Source of the DNA: CAKZNE01 sp963976435
GTDB lineage: Bacteria > Bacteroidota > Bacteroidia > Flavobacteriales > Schleiferiaceae
Assembly: GCA_963976435.1 (NCBI GenBank)
Contig: CAXBKQ010000012.1
Location: 60,566 to 124,565, forward strand
Reading direction: 5' to 3'
Length of the DNA: 64,000 nucleotides
Of this stretch, positions 15,412 through 25,102 are shown piece by piece. Each line of letters begins with the position of its first letter. Within the stretch, counting starts at the first letter, position 1. The notes below the pieces were generated by a model, which was given only the letters and a program-made list of their open reading frames with translations, was not told the DNA's origin and did not search any database. Both the position numbers and the translations under genes were made by a program.

Positions 15412-17967
15412 TTATTCCTTTTCTTCTGGATCAGCCTTTTCGGCCTTTTTAACTTCTACTGTTATTTCTTCCGATTTTTTATCAAAACCTATAGAAATAG
15501 AATCGCCTTCTTCAATTTCGGAATTTATGATTTGTTCGGCTAGAGGGTCTTCAACATATTTTTGAATGGCTCTAGCCAAAGGTCTCGCTCCAAATTTTTC
15601 GTCAAAGCCTTTGTCAGCAATAAAATCTTTGGCAGATTTCGACATTTTAATGGAATAACCTAAATCTTTAATTCTTCCATAAAGCTTCTCTAATTCGATA
15701 TCGATAATTTTAGCGATATCCTCCTTATCCAAGCTGTTGAAGAGTACTACATCATCAATACGATTTAAAAACTCTGGTGCGAAAGCGCGTTTCAAGGCAG
15801 TTTCTATAATTCCTTTAGTGGAATCATGTTTAGCTTCTTCTCTTGCGCCTGTTCCAAAGCCAACACCGGTTCCAAAGTCTTTCAGCTGACGAGAACCAAT
15901 ATTGGATGTCATGATAATAATAGTGTTTTTAAAATCCACTTTTCTGCCCAGTGAGTCGGTCATATGACCATCGTCCAGTGCTTGCAAAAGAAGATTAAAA
16001 ACATCAGGATGGGCTTTTTCAATTTCATCTAATAGGATCACAGAATAGGGCTTTCTCCTAACTTTTTCGGTTAGTTGACCACCTTCTTCATATCCTACAT
16101 ATCCCGGAGGGGCACCTACCAATCTGGAAACGGCGAATTTTTCCATATATTCACTCATGTCCACTCGAATCAGATTGTCTTCTGAATCAAAAATAGCCTT
16201 GGTTAATTCTTTGGCTAATTGTGTTTTTCCAACGCCTGTAGGTCCTAAAAAGATAAAAGAGCCAATAGGTTTGTTTGGGTCTTTTAATCCGGCTCTATTT
16301 CTTTGAATAGCCTTTACAATTTTGGCTACGGCATCATCCTGGCCAATAATTTTCCCTTTTATATCATCTGCAAGTTTGCCTAATTTATTGCTTTCTTGTT
16401 GGGCCACCCTTTGCACAGGAATGCCGGTCATCATGGCTACCACTTCAGCAACTTCCTTTTCATCAACCGTTTCGCGATTCTTTTTCACTTCTTCCTCCCA
16501 ATTAGCTTGGGCTTCTTGCAGATCATTTTCTACTTTCTTTTCATCATCCCTCAATCTGGCTGCTTCCTCATATCTTTGCTTTTTCACCACCTGAATTTTC
16601 TGATCACGAATTTCTTCCAATCTCTTTTCAAGGGCAATAATACTTTCTGGAACATTGATACTGGTTATATGAACCCTGGATCCAGATTCGTCTAATGCAT
16701 CAATGGCCTTGTCTGGTAAATGTCTATCAGAAATATACCTAGAGGTAAGACTCACGCAAGCTTCAATAGCTTCTGGGGTATAGGTTACATTGTGATGGTC
16801 TTCATATTTACCTTTAATATTATTCAGGATTTGAATGGTTTCCTCATAGTTTGTAGGGTCTACCATTACCTTTTGAAATCTTCTTTCCAGAGCACCATCT
16901 TTTTCAATATACTGACGGTATTCATCTAAGGTTGTAGCACCTATACATTGAATTTCTCCTCTTGCCAGTGCGGGTTTAAACATATTACTCGCATCCAAGG
17001 AGCCAGTAGCACCTCCAGCACCAACGATGGTGTGCAGCTCATCAATAAATAGAATGATATCGTCATTTTTTTCCAGCTCATTCATCAGAGCTTTCATTCT
17101 TTCTTCAAATTGACCACGGTATTTGGTTCCAGCAACAAGGGAGGCTAAATCTAGGGTTACCACTCTTTTATTGAATAATACTCTCGAAACTTGCCTTTTC
17201 ACAATTCTTAATGCCAAACCTTCTGCGATGGCGGATTTACCTACACCAGGTTCACCAATCAAAAGAGGATTGTTCTTTTTTCTTCTCGATAAAATTTGAG
17301 ATACTCTTTCAATTTCCTTTTCACGTCCAACAACAGGATCTAATTTCCCATCTTCTGCAAGTTTTGTAAGGTCTCTTCCAAAATTATCAAGAACAGGAGT
17401 TTTAGTTTTTGTGTCGCTTTTGGCTTTTCCAGATCCGGAGTTTCCAAAATTCCCTTGTTCCTTACCACTAAATTCATCGTCTTCCTCACCAAAAGACATT
17501 TCAGTCTTCGGTTTATCAGCAATTTCATCACTGTAGTGAGATTGATATTCAGATTTTACATTGTCGTAATCAATTTCATATTGTTTTAAAATTCTAGACA
17601 CAGGATCATCATCATTTCTAAGGATACAAAGAAGTAAATGGGAGGTTCTGATTAAATTACTTTGGAACAATTTGGCTTCAAGGAAAGTAGTTTTCAGAGC
17701 TTTTTCAGCCTGTCTTGTAAGTGGTAAATTCTTTTTTGGGTTTAAATGTCCAGAGACATTAGGTGCGCTAATTGCTTCAATCTTCCTTCTAAATCCTTGC
17801 ATATTTACTCCAAGGTCTTCAAGAATGTGGATGGCGCTACCTTCACCTTCTCGGATTAATCCGAGCATTAGGTGTTCCGTGCCAATATAGTCGTGGCCAA
17901 GCCTAAGAGCCTCCTCTTTGCTATAGCTAATGACATCTTTAACACGTGGTGAAAAATTTTCGTCCAT
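15412..17967 (-). CDS. clpC: ATP-dependent Clp protease ATPase subunit ClpC
   Basis: A Hsp100 unfoldase that feeds proteins to ClpP. The N-domain (about 1-145) has two Clp_N repeats (IGTEHLMLGLIREGEGSA and RTSHLLLCILRNDDD). The first AAA+ domain has GEPGVGKSAIAEG and Walker B IILFIDELHT. The middle region contains a UVR-like helix (QRYEEAARLRDDEKKVENDL). The second AAA+ domain has GPTGVGKTQLAKE, VILLDEIEKAHPD and the sensor region ARPLARAI. A negatively charged linker (about 150-190) follows the N-domain. The length of 851 residues is standard. It is divergent from gyrA and has its own terminator. Confidence 0.97.
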   Translation of the reverse strand: MDENFSPRVKDVISYSKEEALRLGHDYIGTEHLMLGLIREGEGSAIHILEDLGVNMQGFRRKIEAISAPNVSGHLNPKKNLPLTRQAEKALKTTFLEAKLFQSNLIRTSHLLLCILRNDDDPVSRILKQYEIDYDNVKSEYQSHYSDEIADKPKTEMSFGEEDDEFSGKEQGNFGNSGSGKAKSDTKTKTPVLDNFGRDLTKLAEDGKLDPVVGREKEIERVSQILSRRKKNNPLLIGEPGVGKSAIAEGLALRIVKRQVSRVLFNKRVVTLDLASLVAGTKYRGQFEERMKALMNELEKNDDIILFIDELHTIVGAGGATGSLDASNMFKPALARGEIQCIGATTLDEYRQYIEKDGALERRFQKVMVDPTNYEETIQILNNIKGKYEDHHNVTYTPEAIEACVSLTSRYISDRHLPDKAIDALDESGSRVHITSINVPESIIALEKRLEEIRDQKIQVVKKQRYEEAARLRDDEKKVENDLQEAQANWEEEVKKNRETVDEKEVAEVVAMMTGIPVQRVAQQESNKLGKLADDIKGKIIGQDDAVAKIVKAIQRNRAGLKDPNKPIGSFIFLGPTGVGKTQLAKELTKAIFDSEDNLIRVDMSEYMEKFAVSRLVGAPPGYVGYEEGGQLTEKVRRKPYSVILLDEIEKAHPDVFNLLLQALDDGHMTDSLGRKVDFKNTIIIMTSNIGSRQLKDFGTGVGFGTGAREEAKHDSTKGIIETALKRAFAPEFLNRIDDVVLFNSLDKEDIAKIIDIELEKLYGRIKDLGYSIKMSKSAKDFIADKGFDEKFGARPLARAIQKYVEDPLAEQIINSEIEEGDSISIGFDKKSEEITVEVKKAEKADPEEKE

Positions 17968-18183
17968 ATTATTAGGTGTATATTTTTTTTAAAATCAAGG
18001 ATAGAATCAAATTACGAATACTATGCCAATGGCCGCTTCATGCCAATATGATATTCCATCTCAAAGTTAGACTTCTGAATAACAATTCCAAATCCAATTA
18101 GGTTTAATAATTATTAACATCTTATTGCTGAAATTGTGAGTAATTAACCCTTCAAAGGACTGGTTAACGAAGGATGGTCTGCT

Positions 18184-18191
18184 TATATTTG
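18184..18191 (+). promoter_or_regulatory. -7 element of the gyrA promoter
   Basis: TATATTTG is a perfect match to the Bacteroidota -7 consensus TAnnTTTG, 48 bp before the gyrA ATG. An exact TTG at the usual distance is not present (TGG at 18161-18163 is the nearest), so only the -7 part is clear. Confidence 0.5.
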
Positions 18192-18238
18192 AAGCTTTAG
18201 TAAACCAAGCAATAATATTAGCTTAAAGATCTGACACA

Positions 18239-20803
18239 ATGGCTGAAGGAGAAAGAATAATTCCTATTAATATAGAGGAGGAAATGAAAGCCTCTTATAT
18301 CGACTACTCTATGTCGGTAATCGTATCCCGTGCCTTACCTGATGTACGTGATGGTTTAAAACCTGTACACAGGAGAGTATTATATGGGATGTATGAATTG
18401 GGTGTATTATCCAATAGATCTTATAAAAAGTCTGCTCGTATAGTAGGAGAGGTTTTAGGAAAGTTTCATCCACATGGTGATACCTCCGTATACGACGCGA
18501 TGGTGAGAATGGCTCAACCTTGGAGTTTGAGGTATATGATGGTAGATGGCCAAGGTAATTTCGGTTCTGTTGATGGTGACCCACCAGCAGCTATGCGTTA
18601 TACCGAGGCGAAGCTGAAAAAGATTTCCGAAGAAATGTTAGCGGATATCGATAAAGAAACGGTAGATACCCAGCTAAACTTTGATGATTCCCTTTCTGAA
18701 CCAGTAGTTTTACCAACCCGTATTCCGAATTTATTGGTAAATGGCGCCTCAGGTATTGCAGTAGGTATGGCCACGAATATGCCTCCACATAATTTAACTG
18801 AATCTGTAGATGCCATTACAGCTTATATAGACAATAGCGATATCAGCATTCAGGAATTGATGGAAAATCATATCAAAGCTCCTGATTTCCCAACTGGTGG
18901 AACTATCTATGGCTATGATGGTGTTCGTGAAGCTTTTGAAACCGGAAGGGGAAGAATTGTGCTGAGAGGTAAAGCCACAATGGAAGAGGTAAAAGGTAGG
19001 GAATGTATTATCGTTACCGAAATTCCTTACCAGGTGAATAAGGCAGATATGATTAAAAAGACTGCCGACCTTATTAATGATAAAAAGATTGAAGGTATTG
19101 CCGATATCAAAGATGAGTCGGATAGAAAAGGTATGCGCATAGTTTATTACCTAAAGCGCGATTGTGTACCAAATGTGGTATTGAACAAATTATATAAATA
19201 CACCGCTTTACAATCTTCCTTTTCTGTAAATAATATTGCCTTAGTAAAAGGTCGCCCACAGCAACTGAATATTAAGGACATGGTAAAATACTTTGTGGAA
19301 CACAGAGTAGATGTGATTATCAGAAGAACAAATTATGAGCTAAGAAAAGCCAAAGAAAGGGCTCATATTTTGGAAGGTTTGTTAATTGCCCTAGATCATT
19401 TAGATGAAATTATTGCCCTTATTCGTGCGGCAAGAACACCTGAAGATGCTCGCAATGGCTTGATGAGTAATTATGACCTTTCTGAAATTCAAGCGAGAGC
19501 TATTCTAGATTTGAGATTACAGAAATTAACAGGTCTTGAGCGTGAAAAAATTAAGGATGAATATGATGAGTTAATGAAAACCATCGCTTATTTAAACAGA
19601 ATCCTTAATGAGGAAGATTTGAGAATGCAGATCATTAAAGATGAGATGCTGGAAATTCGAGAGAAATATGGCGATGAAAGAAGAACTGAGATTGAATATG
19701 CCGGTGGTGATGTAAGCATTGAGGATATGATCCCAGATGAAGAAGTAGTAATTACCATTTCTCATGCTGGATATATAAAACGTACCTCCCTATCTGAATA
19801 CAAAAAACAAAATAGAGGTGGAGTAGGACATAGAGGTGTTCAAACCAGAGATGCAGATTTTGTAGAGCATATTTTTGTAGCTACAAACCACAATTATATG
19901 TTATTCTTTACCGAATGGGGTAGATGTTATTGGCTGAGGGTATATGAAATTCCAGAAGGCAGTAAAACCTCAAAAGGTAGAGCCATCCAAAACCTAATAA
20001 ATATCCCATCTGAAGATAGTGTTAAAGCTTTTATTAATACTAAAGATTTAAAAGATGAAGATTATACCAATAGCCACTATATAGTAATGGTTACCAAAAA
20101 GGGAGTGATTAAGAAAACCACTCTCGAAGCTTATTCCAGACCGAGAATTAATGGTATTAATGCCATTACGGTTCGCGAAGGTGATACCTTATTAGAGGCA
20201 AGGTTAACTACTGGTTCTGATGAAATTTTGATGGCTGTGAAAAGCGGTAAAGCCATTCGATTTAATGAAGAAAAGGTAAGGCCAATGGGACGAAACGCCT
20301 CTGGTGTTAGAGGAGTAAGCCTTGCCAACGAGGAGGATGAACTTATTGGAATGGTAACCGTAGATCCTACTGATGAGTCTAATTCCATTTTAGTAGTTTC
20401 CGAAAAAGGTTATGGAAAAAGAACTTCTCTCGAAGATTATAGAATTACCAATAGAGGTGGTAAAGGAGTGAAAACATTAAGCATCACCGAAAAAACAGGA
20501 AATCTTGTAGCTATAAAAGCGGTAACAGATGAAAATGATCTTGTGGTAATTAATAAAACTGGTGTGATGATCAGAATTGGGATGGATGATATCCGTGTTA
20601 TGGGTAGAGCTACTCAAGGAGTGAAAATTATCAACCTCAAGAAAAATGATGAAATAGCTTCCGTTGCAAAAGTTCCAGCCGCTGAAGAAGAAGAAAATGA
20701 AGAAGGACTAGAAGGATTGGAAAACAATGCCGATGGATCTGAAAATTTAGGTCAGGATCCTGATAGCACTGAAAATGAAGATTCAGCTGAAACTGAAGAT
20801 TGA
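18239..20803 (+). CDS. gyrA: DNA gyrase subunit A
   Basis: The breakage-reunion subunit of the type II topoisomerase that introduces negative supercoils. The winged-helix domain has GEVLGKFHPHGD and the catalytic tyrosine at about residue 121 in AAMRYTEAKL. The C-terminal beta-pinwheel begins near residue 500, with blades such as RGGVGHRGV and NRGGKGVKT. The GyrA-box-like sequence reads TNRGGKG rather than QRRGGKG. The last 40 residues are very acidic. The quinolone-determining position (E. coli Ser83) is Thr82 here and the Asp87 equivalent is kept. Length is 854 residues, normal. It diverges from clpC and ends at a bidirectional terminator. Confidence 0.98.
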   Translation: MAEGERIIPINIEEEMKASYIDYSMSVIVSRALPDVRDGLKPVHRRVLYGMYELGVLSNRSYKKSARIVGEVLGKFHPHGDTSVYDAMVRMAQPWSLRYMMVDGQGNFGSVDGDPPAAMRYTEAKLKKISEEMLADIDKETVDTQLNFDDSLSEPVVLPTRIPNLLVNGASGIAVGMATNMPPHNLTESVDAITAYIDNSDISIQELMENHIKAPDFPTGGTIYGYDGVREAFETGRGRIVLRGKATMEEVKGRECIIVTEIPYQVNKADMIKKTADLINDKKIEGIADIKDESDRKGMRIVYYLKRDCVPNVVLNKLYKYTALQSSFSVNNIALVKGRPQQLNIKDMVKYFVEHRVDVIIRRTNYELRKAKERAHILEGLLIALDHLDEIIALIRAARTPEDARNGLMSNYDLSEIQARAILDLRLQKLTGLEREKIKDEYDELMKTIAYLNRILNEEDLRMQIIKDEMLEIREKYGDERRTEIEYAGGDVSIEDMIPDEEVVITISHAGYIKRTSLSEYKKQNRGGVGHRGVQTRDADFVEHIFVATNHNYMLFFTEWGRCYWLRVYEIPEGSKTSKGRAIQNLINIPSEDSVKAFINTKDLKDEDYTNSHYIVMVTKKGVIKKTTLEAYSRPRINGINAITVREGDTLLEARLTTGSDEILMAVKSGKAIRFNEEKVRPMGRNASGVRGVSLANEEDELIGMVTVDPTDESNSILVVSEKGYGKRTSLEDYRITNRGGKGVKTLSITEKTGNLVAIKAVTDENDLVVINKTGVMIRIGMDDIRVMGRATQGVKIINLKKNDEIASVAKVPAAEEEENEEGLEGLENNADGSENLGQDPDSTENEDSAETED

Positions 20804-20828
20804 TAATCTCATTTTAAGGACAAATATG

Positions 20829-20858
20829 AAAACCTGCATTTTGCAGGTTTTTTTTTGA
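20829..20858. terminator. Terminator between gyrA and the convergent hydroxylase gene
   Basis: A 10-bp stem (20829-20838 with 20842-20851), a 3-base loop and a run of T residues in the plus direction. It mainly serves gyrA. Confidence 0.85.
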
Positions 20859-20867
20859 CTTAAATTA

Positions 20868-22082
20868 TCAACTATTAGTGGACAATTTATTGGAGATTCT
20901 TTGGGAATTTGGTGATAAGAAACTAAGCAAATGGACCAGCCCAGAAGACATGGTTACAATTTTAATTGCTGGACTAGGCTCCGTAAAAAAAATCGCAGCA
21001 CAAGAGAGAAAAGCTACAATTTCCAGGCTTAAGATTAAATGACTATTCTCCACCAGCCTTCCGATTTGGATTAGACTAAAAAGTGTAATGAGGGTAGAAA
21101 AAAGGAGGGTGCTATTTTGATATTCCTGATAGTACCCTACCACTAGAGAGCTAAAAGCCATCACTACAATCAATCTCACTAAAACCAGCCATTTTGTATT
21201 TTCTGCTTTTGGTCCTTCATTATTTTCCGACCTAGGTTTAAAATTTTTTAGAGCTAACTCTCTCTCCTCTCCGCTTAAAAGAGTTGGCGGACCAAAAAGC
21301 ACTCGAAGTTTATTAAACAGGCCTTTTTGTTTTTTTACGGCATAATACAACTCAAAATAATAGTGGAAATTATTGTAAAGAAACCCATAATTCTCCATCT
21401 GTTTAGTAAGACCGTAGGTGGGTTTAGTTTCCTCTTTTTTAAAGGTTCCAAAAAGGTAATCCCAAAAAATAAAAACATTGCCGTAGTTTTTATCTAAATA
21501 CTCCTCATTATTAGCATGGTGAACTCGGTGATGTGAAGGAGTAATAATGATATATTCTAAAAAACCCAAACGGTTTATGAGTTGGGTATGAGCGTAAAGG
21601 GAGAACATCCCATGGAAAATTAATGAAGCCATAACCATTTCTATGGGAAAGCCCATTAATGGAACAAAGGCATAAAAGAAAAACCTGTATAAAGATTGGA
21701 TCATAGTAATCCTTGCCCCTGTGGTTAGATTATAGGTTTCACTTTGATGATGAACCACATGTCCAGCCCACATAATATTTACTGTATGACCAAATCTATG
21801 GTACCAGTAATAACAAAAGTCCATAAAGACAATGATCCCAATCCAGGTAAAGATGTTGGGTTTTATATCAAATAGGCCAAAATTTTCGGAGATATATTTA
21901 TAGGGAAAGAAATAGAGTAGGCTCAGAAAAATGGAAGAGAACCTTTCAAAAATTCCATGGCTCATATTTGCCATAGAATGTTTAAAATTAAAATACAACT
22001 TCCTTTTAGAACCGGCCAGAATATATTCTATCAATATTAATAGAGCGGTAAAAGGAATTGCGAAAAGAGCGAGATTGAGCAT
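20868..22082 (-). CDS. Sterol desaturase / fatty acid hydroxylase family membrane protein
   Basis: A multi-pass membrane di-iron enzyme, acting on a lipid substrate that is not known. The histidine clusters of the family are all seen: HRFGH, HVVHH, and HHRVHH, with an additional HGMFSLYAH. About residues 280-404 form an extra C-terminal part with three or four hydrophobic segments that lies beyond the catalytic domain. I chose ATG 22082 (MLNLALFAI) over TTG 22091. It is convergent with gyrA and divergent from htpG, so it is a single-gene unit. Bacteroidota relatives have been discussed for sterol-like, carotenoid or alkylglycerol lipids, and I cannot choose among them. Confidence 0.85.
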   Translation of the reverse strand: MLNLALFAIPFTALLILIEYILAGSKRKLYFNFKHSMANMSHGIFERFSSIFLSLLYFFPYKYISENFGLFDIKPNIFTWIGIIVFMDFCYYWYHRFGHTVNIMWAGHVVHHQSETYNLTTGARITMIQSLYRFFFYAFVPLMGFPIEMVMASLIFHGMFSLYAHTQLINRLGFLEYIIITPSHHRVHHANNEEYLDKNYGNVFIFWDYLFGTFKKEETKPTYGLTKQMENYGFLYNNFHYYFELYYAVKKQKGLFNKLRVLFGPPTLLSGEERELALKNFKPRSENNEGPKAENTKWLVLVRLIVVMAFSSLVVGYYQEYQNSTLLFSTLITLFSLIQIGRLVENSHLILSLEIVAFLSCAAIFFTEPSPAIKIVTMSSGLVHLLSFLSPNSQRISNKLSTNS

Positions 22083-22311
22083 GTTCTCCAATTAAAAAAG
22101 CAAAATTATAAGAATGGATAAGAAAGGCCAATTTTGACCTGTTAATTTTCCAGAATTTTATTCTTGTCTGTTGTATAGTCGCTTCATAAAAGGCTCTTGA
22201 TTTATTTTTTTATATCCAATAATTGATTGTAAATGTCATGTTGTCATTTTTAGTTTAATCGGCATAGGCTTTGACCTTAGCCAGCCATTAATCTAATAAA
22301 AACAATATATC

Positions 22312-24198
22312 ATGTCAAAAGGAAAAATTAATGTTACAGCGGATAACATTTTTCCGATTATTAAAAAGTTTCTTTATTCGGATCATGAAATTTTTCTTCG
22401 TGAATTGGTATCCAATGCTACCGATGCTTCTTTGAAATTGAAAACCCTTGCCAGATTGGGAGAAACCAAATCTGAAGTGGGTGATTTGCAGATTGAAATT
22501 AAAATTGACAAGGAAAATAAAACCCTTACCGTTAGTGATAATGGTTTAGGAATGACAGTTGACGAGGTAGAGAAATACATTAATCAGGTTGCTTTTTCTG
22601 GAGCTGAAGAATTTGTAGAACTTTATAAAGACAAAGCTGAAGGTGCTGGAATTATCGGTCATTTTGGCTTGGGTTTCTATTCTTCCTTTATGGTGGCAGA
22701 CAAGGTGGAGATTTTTAGCCTTTCCCATAAAGAAGGAAGCAAAGCTGCTCACTGGTCTTGCGAAGGAGATACCGAATTCGACCTTTCCGAAACAGAAAAG
22801 GAATCTAGAGGAACAGATATTGTACTTCATATAAATGAAGAAAGCCTTGACTATTTAGAAGATTTTAAAATTAGAGAGCTTCTAGATAAGTACTGTAAGT
22901 TCCTTCCTATTCCAATTAAATTTGGAACCAAGGAAATAAGCGAAAAAACAGGAGAAGGAGAGGATGAAAAGGAGATTAAAACTACCGTTGATGAGATCAT
23001 CAATAACCCTTCCCCAGCTTGGACCAAAGCCCCAACTGAATTAAAGGACGAGGATTATAATGAATTTTATAGACAGCTATATCCTCAAAGCTTTGAACAA
23101 CCTTTATTTCATATTCATTTAAATGTTGATTATCCTTTTGACCTTACTGGAATTTTATTCTTTCCAAGGATAAAACCCAATATGGAACTGAATAGAAATA
23201 AAATTCAATTATTTCAAAATCAGGTTTTTGTAACTGATAATCTCGAAGGAATTGTTCCAGATTTCTTAACCTTATTACACGGGGTTATTGATTCTAAAGA
23301 TATCCCACTAAATGTTTCCAGATCTTACCTGCAAAGCGATGGGGCTGTAAAGAAAATTTCTAGCCATATTACCAAAAAGGTAGCCGATAAATTGGAAAGC
23401 ATTTTTAAGGCCGATCGCGAAGACTTCCAATCTAAATGGGAGGATATCAAGATGATTATTGAATATGGTATGTTGAGCGAACAAAAATTCTTCGATAGAG
23501 CTCAAAAGTTTGCCCTGTATAAAAATGTGAAGGACGAATACTCAACCTTTGAAGAGTATAAAGAGAAGATAAAAGATTTGCAAACTGATAAAGATGGAAA
23601 TCTAATTGTTCTTTATGCAGCCAACAAAGATGGTCAGCATAGTTATATTAAAAGAGCAGAGAACAAAGGATATGATGTTTTAGTTCTTGACAGTCCTATT
23701 GTGAGCCATTTAATGCAAAAATTAGAATCTGAAAACGAGAAGTTGAAATTTGCAAGAGTAGATAGCGATACTATAGATAAGCTTATTGTAAAAGATACTG
23801 AACAGGTTTCCAAGCTTAGCGATGAGCAAATAGAATCTTTAAAACCAGTTATTGAGGAATGCCTTGAAAAAGGGAAATTTACCCTTCAAATGGAAAATTT
23901 AGATTCTTCTGAAAGTCCATTTACCATTACTGTTCCAGAATTTATGAGAAGGATGAAGGAGATGAGCGCCACTGGTGGTGGTGGATTTATGGGAATGGAT
24001 AATATGCCAGAGATGTACAATTTAATTGTAAATACAAACCATGAATTGGTCTCCAAAATCTTGGATGAAAAAGATGAGCAAAAGAAAAAGTTAATGATAG
24101 AAGATGCTAAAGATCTAGCTCTAATATCCCAAAACCTTTTGCATGGCGAGTCTTTGACGAATTTTGTAGAAAGAAATTTTTCCAAATTAAGCCAATAG
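22312..24198 (+). CDS. htpG: Molecular chaperone HtpG (Hsp90)
   Basis: A cytosolic ATP-dependent dimeric chaperone. The GHKL ATPase domain holds FLRELVSNATDAS (catalytic Glu and Mg-binding Asn), DNGLGM and GHFGLGFYSSFMVAD. The middle domain includes the catalytic-loop region LNVSRSYLQSD. The C-terminal domain ends in NFVERNFSKLSQ. The length of 628 residues is normal. A CIRCE element was not found upstream. A likely terminator lies 48 bp after the stop. Confidence 0.98.
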   Translation: MSKGKINVTADNIFPIIKKFLYSDHEIFLRELVSNATDASLKLKTLARLGETKSEVGDLQIEIKIDKENKTLTVSDNGLGMTVDEVEKYINQVAFSGAEEFVELYKDKAEGAGIIGHFGLGFYSSFMVADKVEIFSLSHKEGSKAAHWSCEGDTEFDLSETEKESRGTDIVLHINEESLDYLEDFKIRELLDKYCKFLPIPIKFGTKEISEKTGEGEDEKEIKTTVDEIINNPSPAWTKAPTELKDEDYNEFYRQLYPQSFEQPLFHIHLNVDYPFDLTGILFFPRIKPNMELNRNKIQLFQNQVFVTDNLEGIVPDFLTLLHGVIDSKDIPLNVSRSYLQSDGAVKKISSHITKKVADKLESIFKADREDFQSKWEDIKMIIEYGMLSEQKFFDRAQKFALYKNVKDEYSTFEEYKEKIKDLQTDKDGNLIVLYAANKDGQHSYIKRAENKGYDVLVLDSPIVSHLMQKLESENEKLKFARVDSDTIDKLIVKDTEQVSKLSDEQIESLKPVIEECLEKGKFTLQMENLDSSESPFTITVPEFMRRMKEMSATGGGGFMGMDNMPEMYNLIVNTNHELVSKILDEKDEQKKKLMIEDAKDLALISQNLLHGESLTNFVERNFSKLSQ

Positions 24199-24245
24199 TA
24201 AAAAGCCTATTGATTTAATTTACAAGTATTTATTTTTCAATATGC

Positions 24246-24282
24246 AAGCCGTCCTCCGATTAGGGCGGCTTTCATTTTTTTT
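24246..24282 (+). terminator. Terminator after htpG
   Basis: A 10-bp stem (24246-24255 with 24262-24271, one G-U pair), a 6-base loop and a T-rich tail. Confidence 0.75.
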
Positions 24283-24374
24283 ATCATTACAATTTTTTTA
24301 TCCAAAGCTTTCTAATCCTTACCTTAGCTTCAAATGCCGAGGCATTCTTTTCTATTCATTTAAATACATTAATT

Positions 24375-25070
24375 ATGAAAAATATTGTACTCCTTGTTTT
24401 TACCAGCCTTTTATTGAATTCCTGTGTAGGGGTTAGAGGAAATGGAGAGGTTGAAAGTAGTAATAGACAGGTTGAATCATTTACTGGGATAAAGGTCTCC
24501 GGCGCTATTAATGTATTTGTAAGACAGGGAGAGACACATTCATTAAAAATTACGGCAGATGCCAACTTATTACCCTTAATAAAAACTTCAGTTTCTGGAG
24601 ATGTACTGAATATTAGTACTAAAAGAGCCATAAGCAAATACGAGAAGTTGAATGTATATATTATTATGCCTAGCCTAGAAGAAATTGATATTAGCGGAGC
24701 TAGCAGTTTAAATTCGGAAGGTGTACTTAAAGCTGATGAATTGGATATTGAAGCTAGTGGTGCAAGTGATTTAAACTTAAATATAGATTGTGAAGAATTG
24801 GATCTCGATGTTAGCGGAGCTTGTGATGTAAATTTATCTGGAAGAGCAGCAAAGGCGGAAATGGAAGCCAGTGGCGCATCTGATATTAAAGCTTATTCCC
24901 TAAAGTTAGGAGAGGCAGTGGTAGACGCATCGGGATCTTCTGATGTAAACATTACTGTAGAAAATAAAATTGTTGCTAGTGCCAGTGGAGCAAGCAGCAT
25001 AAATTATAAAGGAAATCCCAAAGAGGTTAAACAGTCTAAAAGCGGAGCCGCCTCAATAAACTCAAAATAA
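24375..25070 (+). CDS. Lipoprotein with putative auto-transporter adhesin head domain (DUF2807)
   Basis: A 231-residue exported lipoprotein; the lipobox-like LLNSC ends the signal peptide around residue 16. The rest carries the right-handed beta-helix-like repeats of DUF2807, marked by a recurring S-G-A-S/C-D/S-hydrophobic turn: SGASSLN, SGASDLN, SGACDVN, SGASDIK, SGSSDVN, SGASSIN. Each repeat is about 20 residues. Such proteins are common in Bacteroidota. Their role, possibly adhesion or envelope-related, is not established. The gene lies between htpG and the mutase gene on the same strand. Confidence 0.88.
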   Translation: MKNIVLLVFTSLLLNSCVGVRGNGEVESSNRQVESFTGIKVSGAINVFVRQGETHSLKITADANLLPLIKTSVSGDVLNISTKRAISKYEKLNVYIIMPSLEEIDISGASSLNSEGVLKADELDIEASGASDLNLNIDCEELDLDVSGACDVNLSGRAAKAEMEASGASDIKAYSLKLGEAVVDASGSSDVNITVENKIVASASGASSINYKGNPKEVKQSKSGAASINSK

Positions 25071-25102
25071 TATAGGAATTAATTTATTCTAAACCATACT
25101 TT

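Noticed and set aside
22083..22311. CIRCE or other heat-shock operator before htpG
   Set aside because: No matching inverted repeat was seen; a TTG/TAGGCTTTG pair is present but with an extra base in the -7 part.
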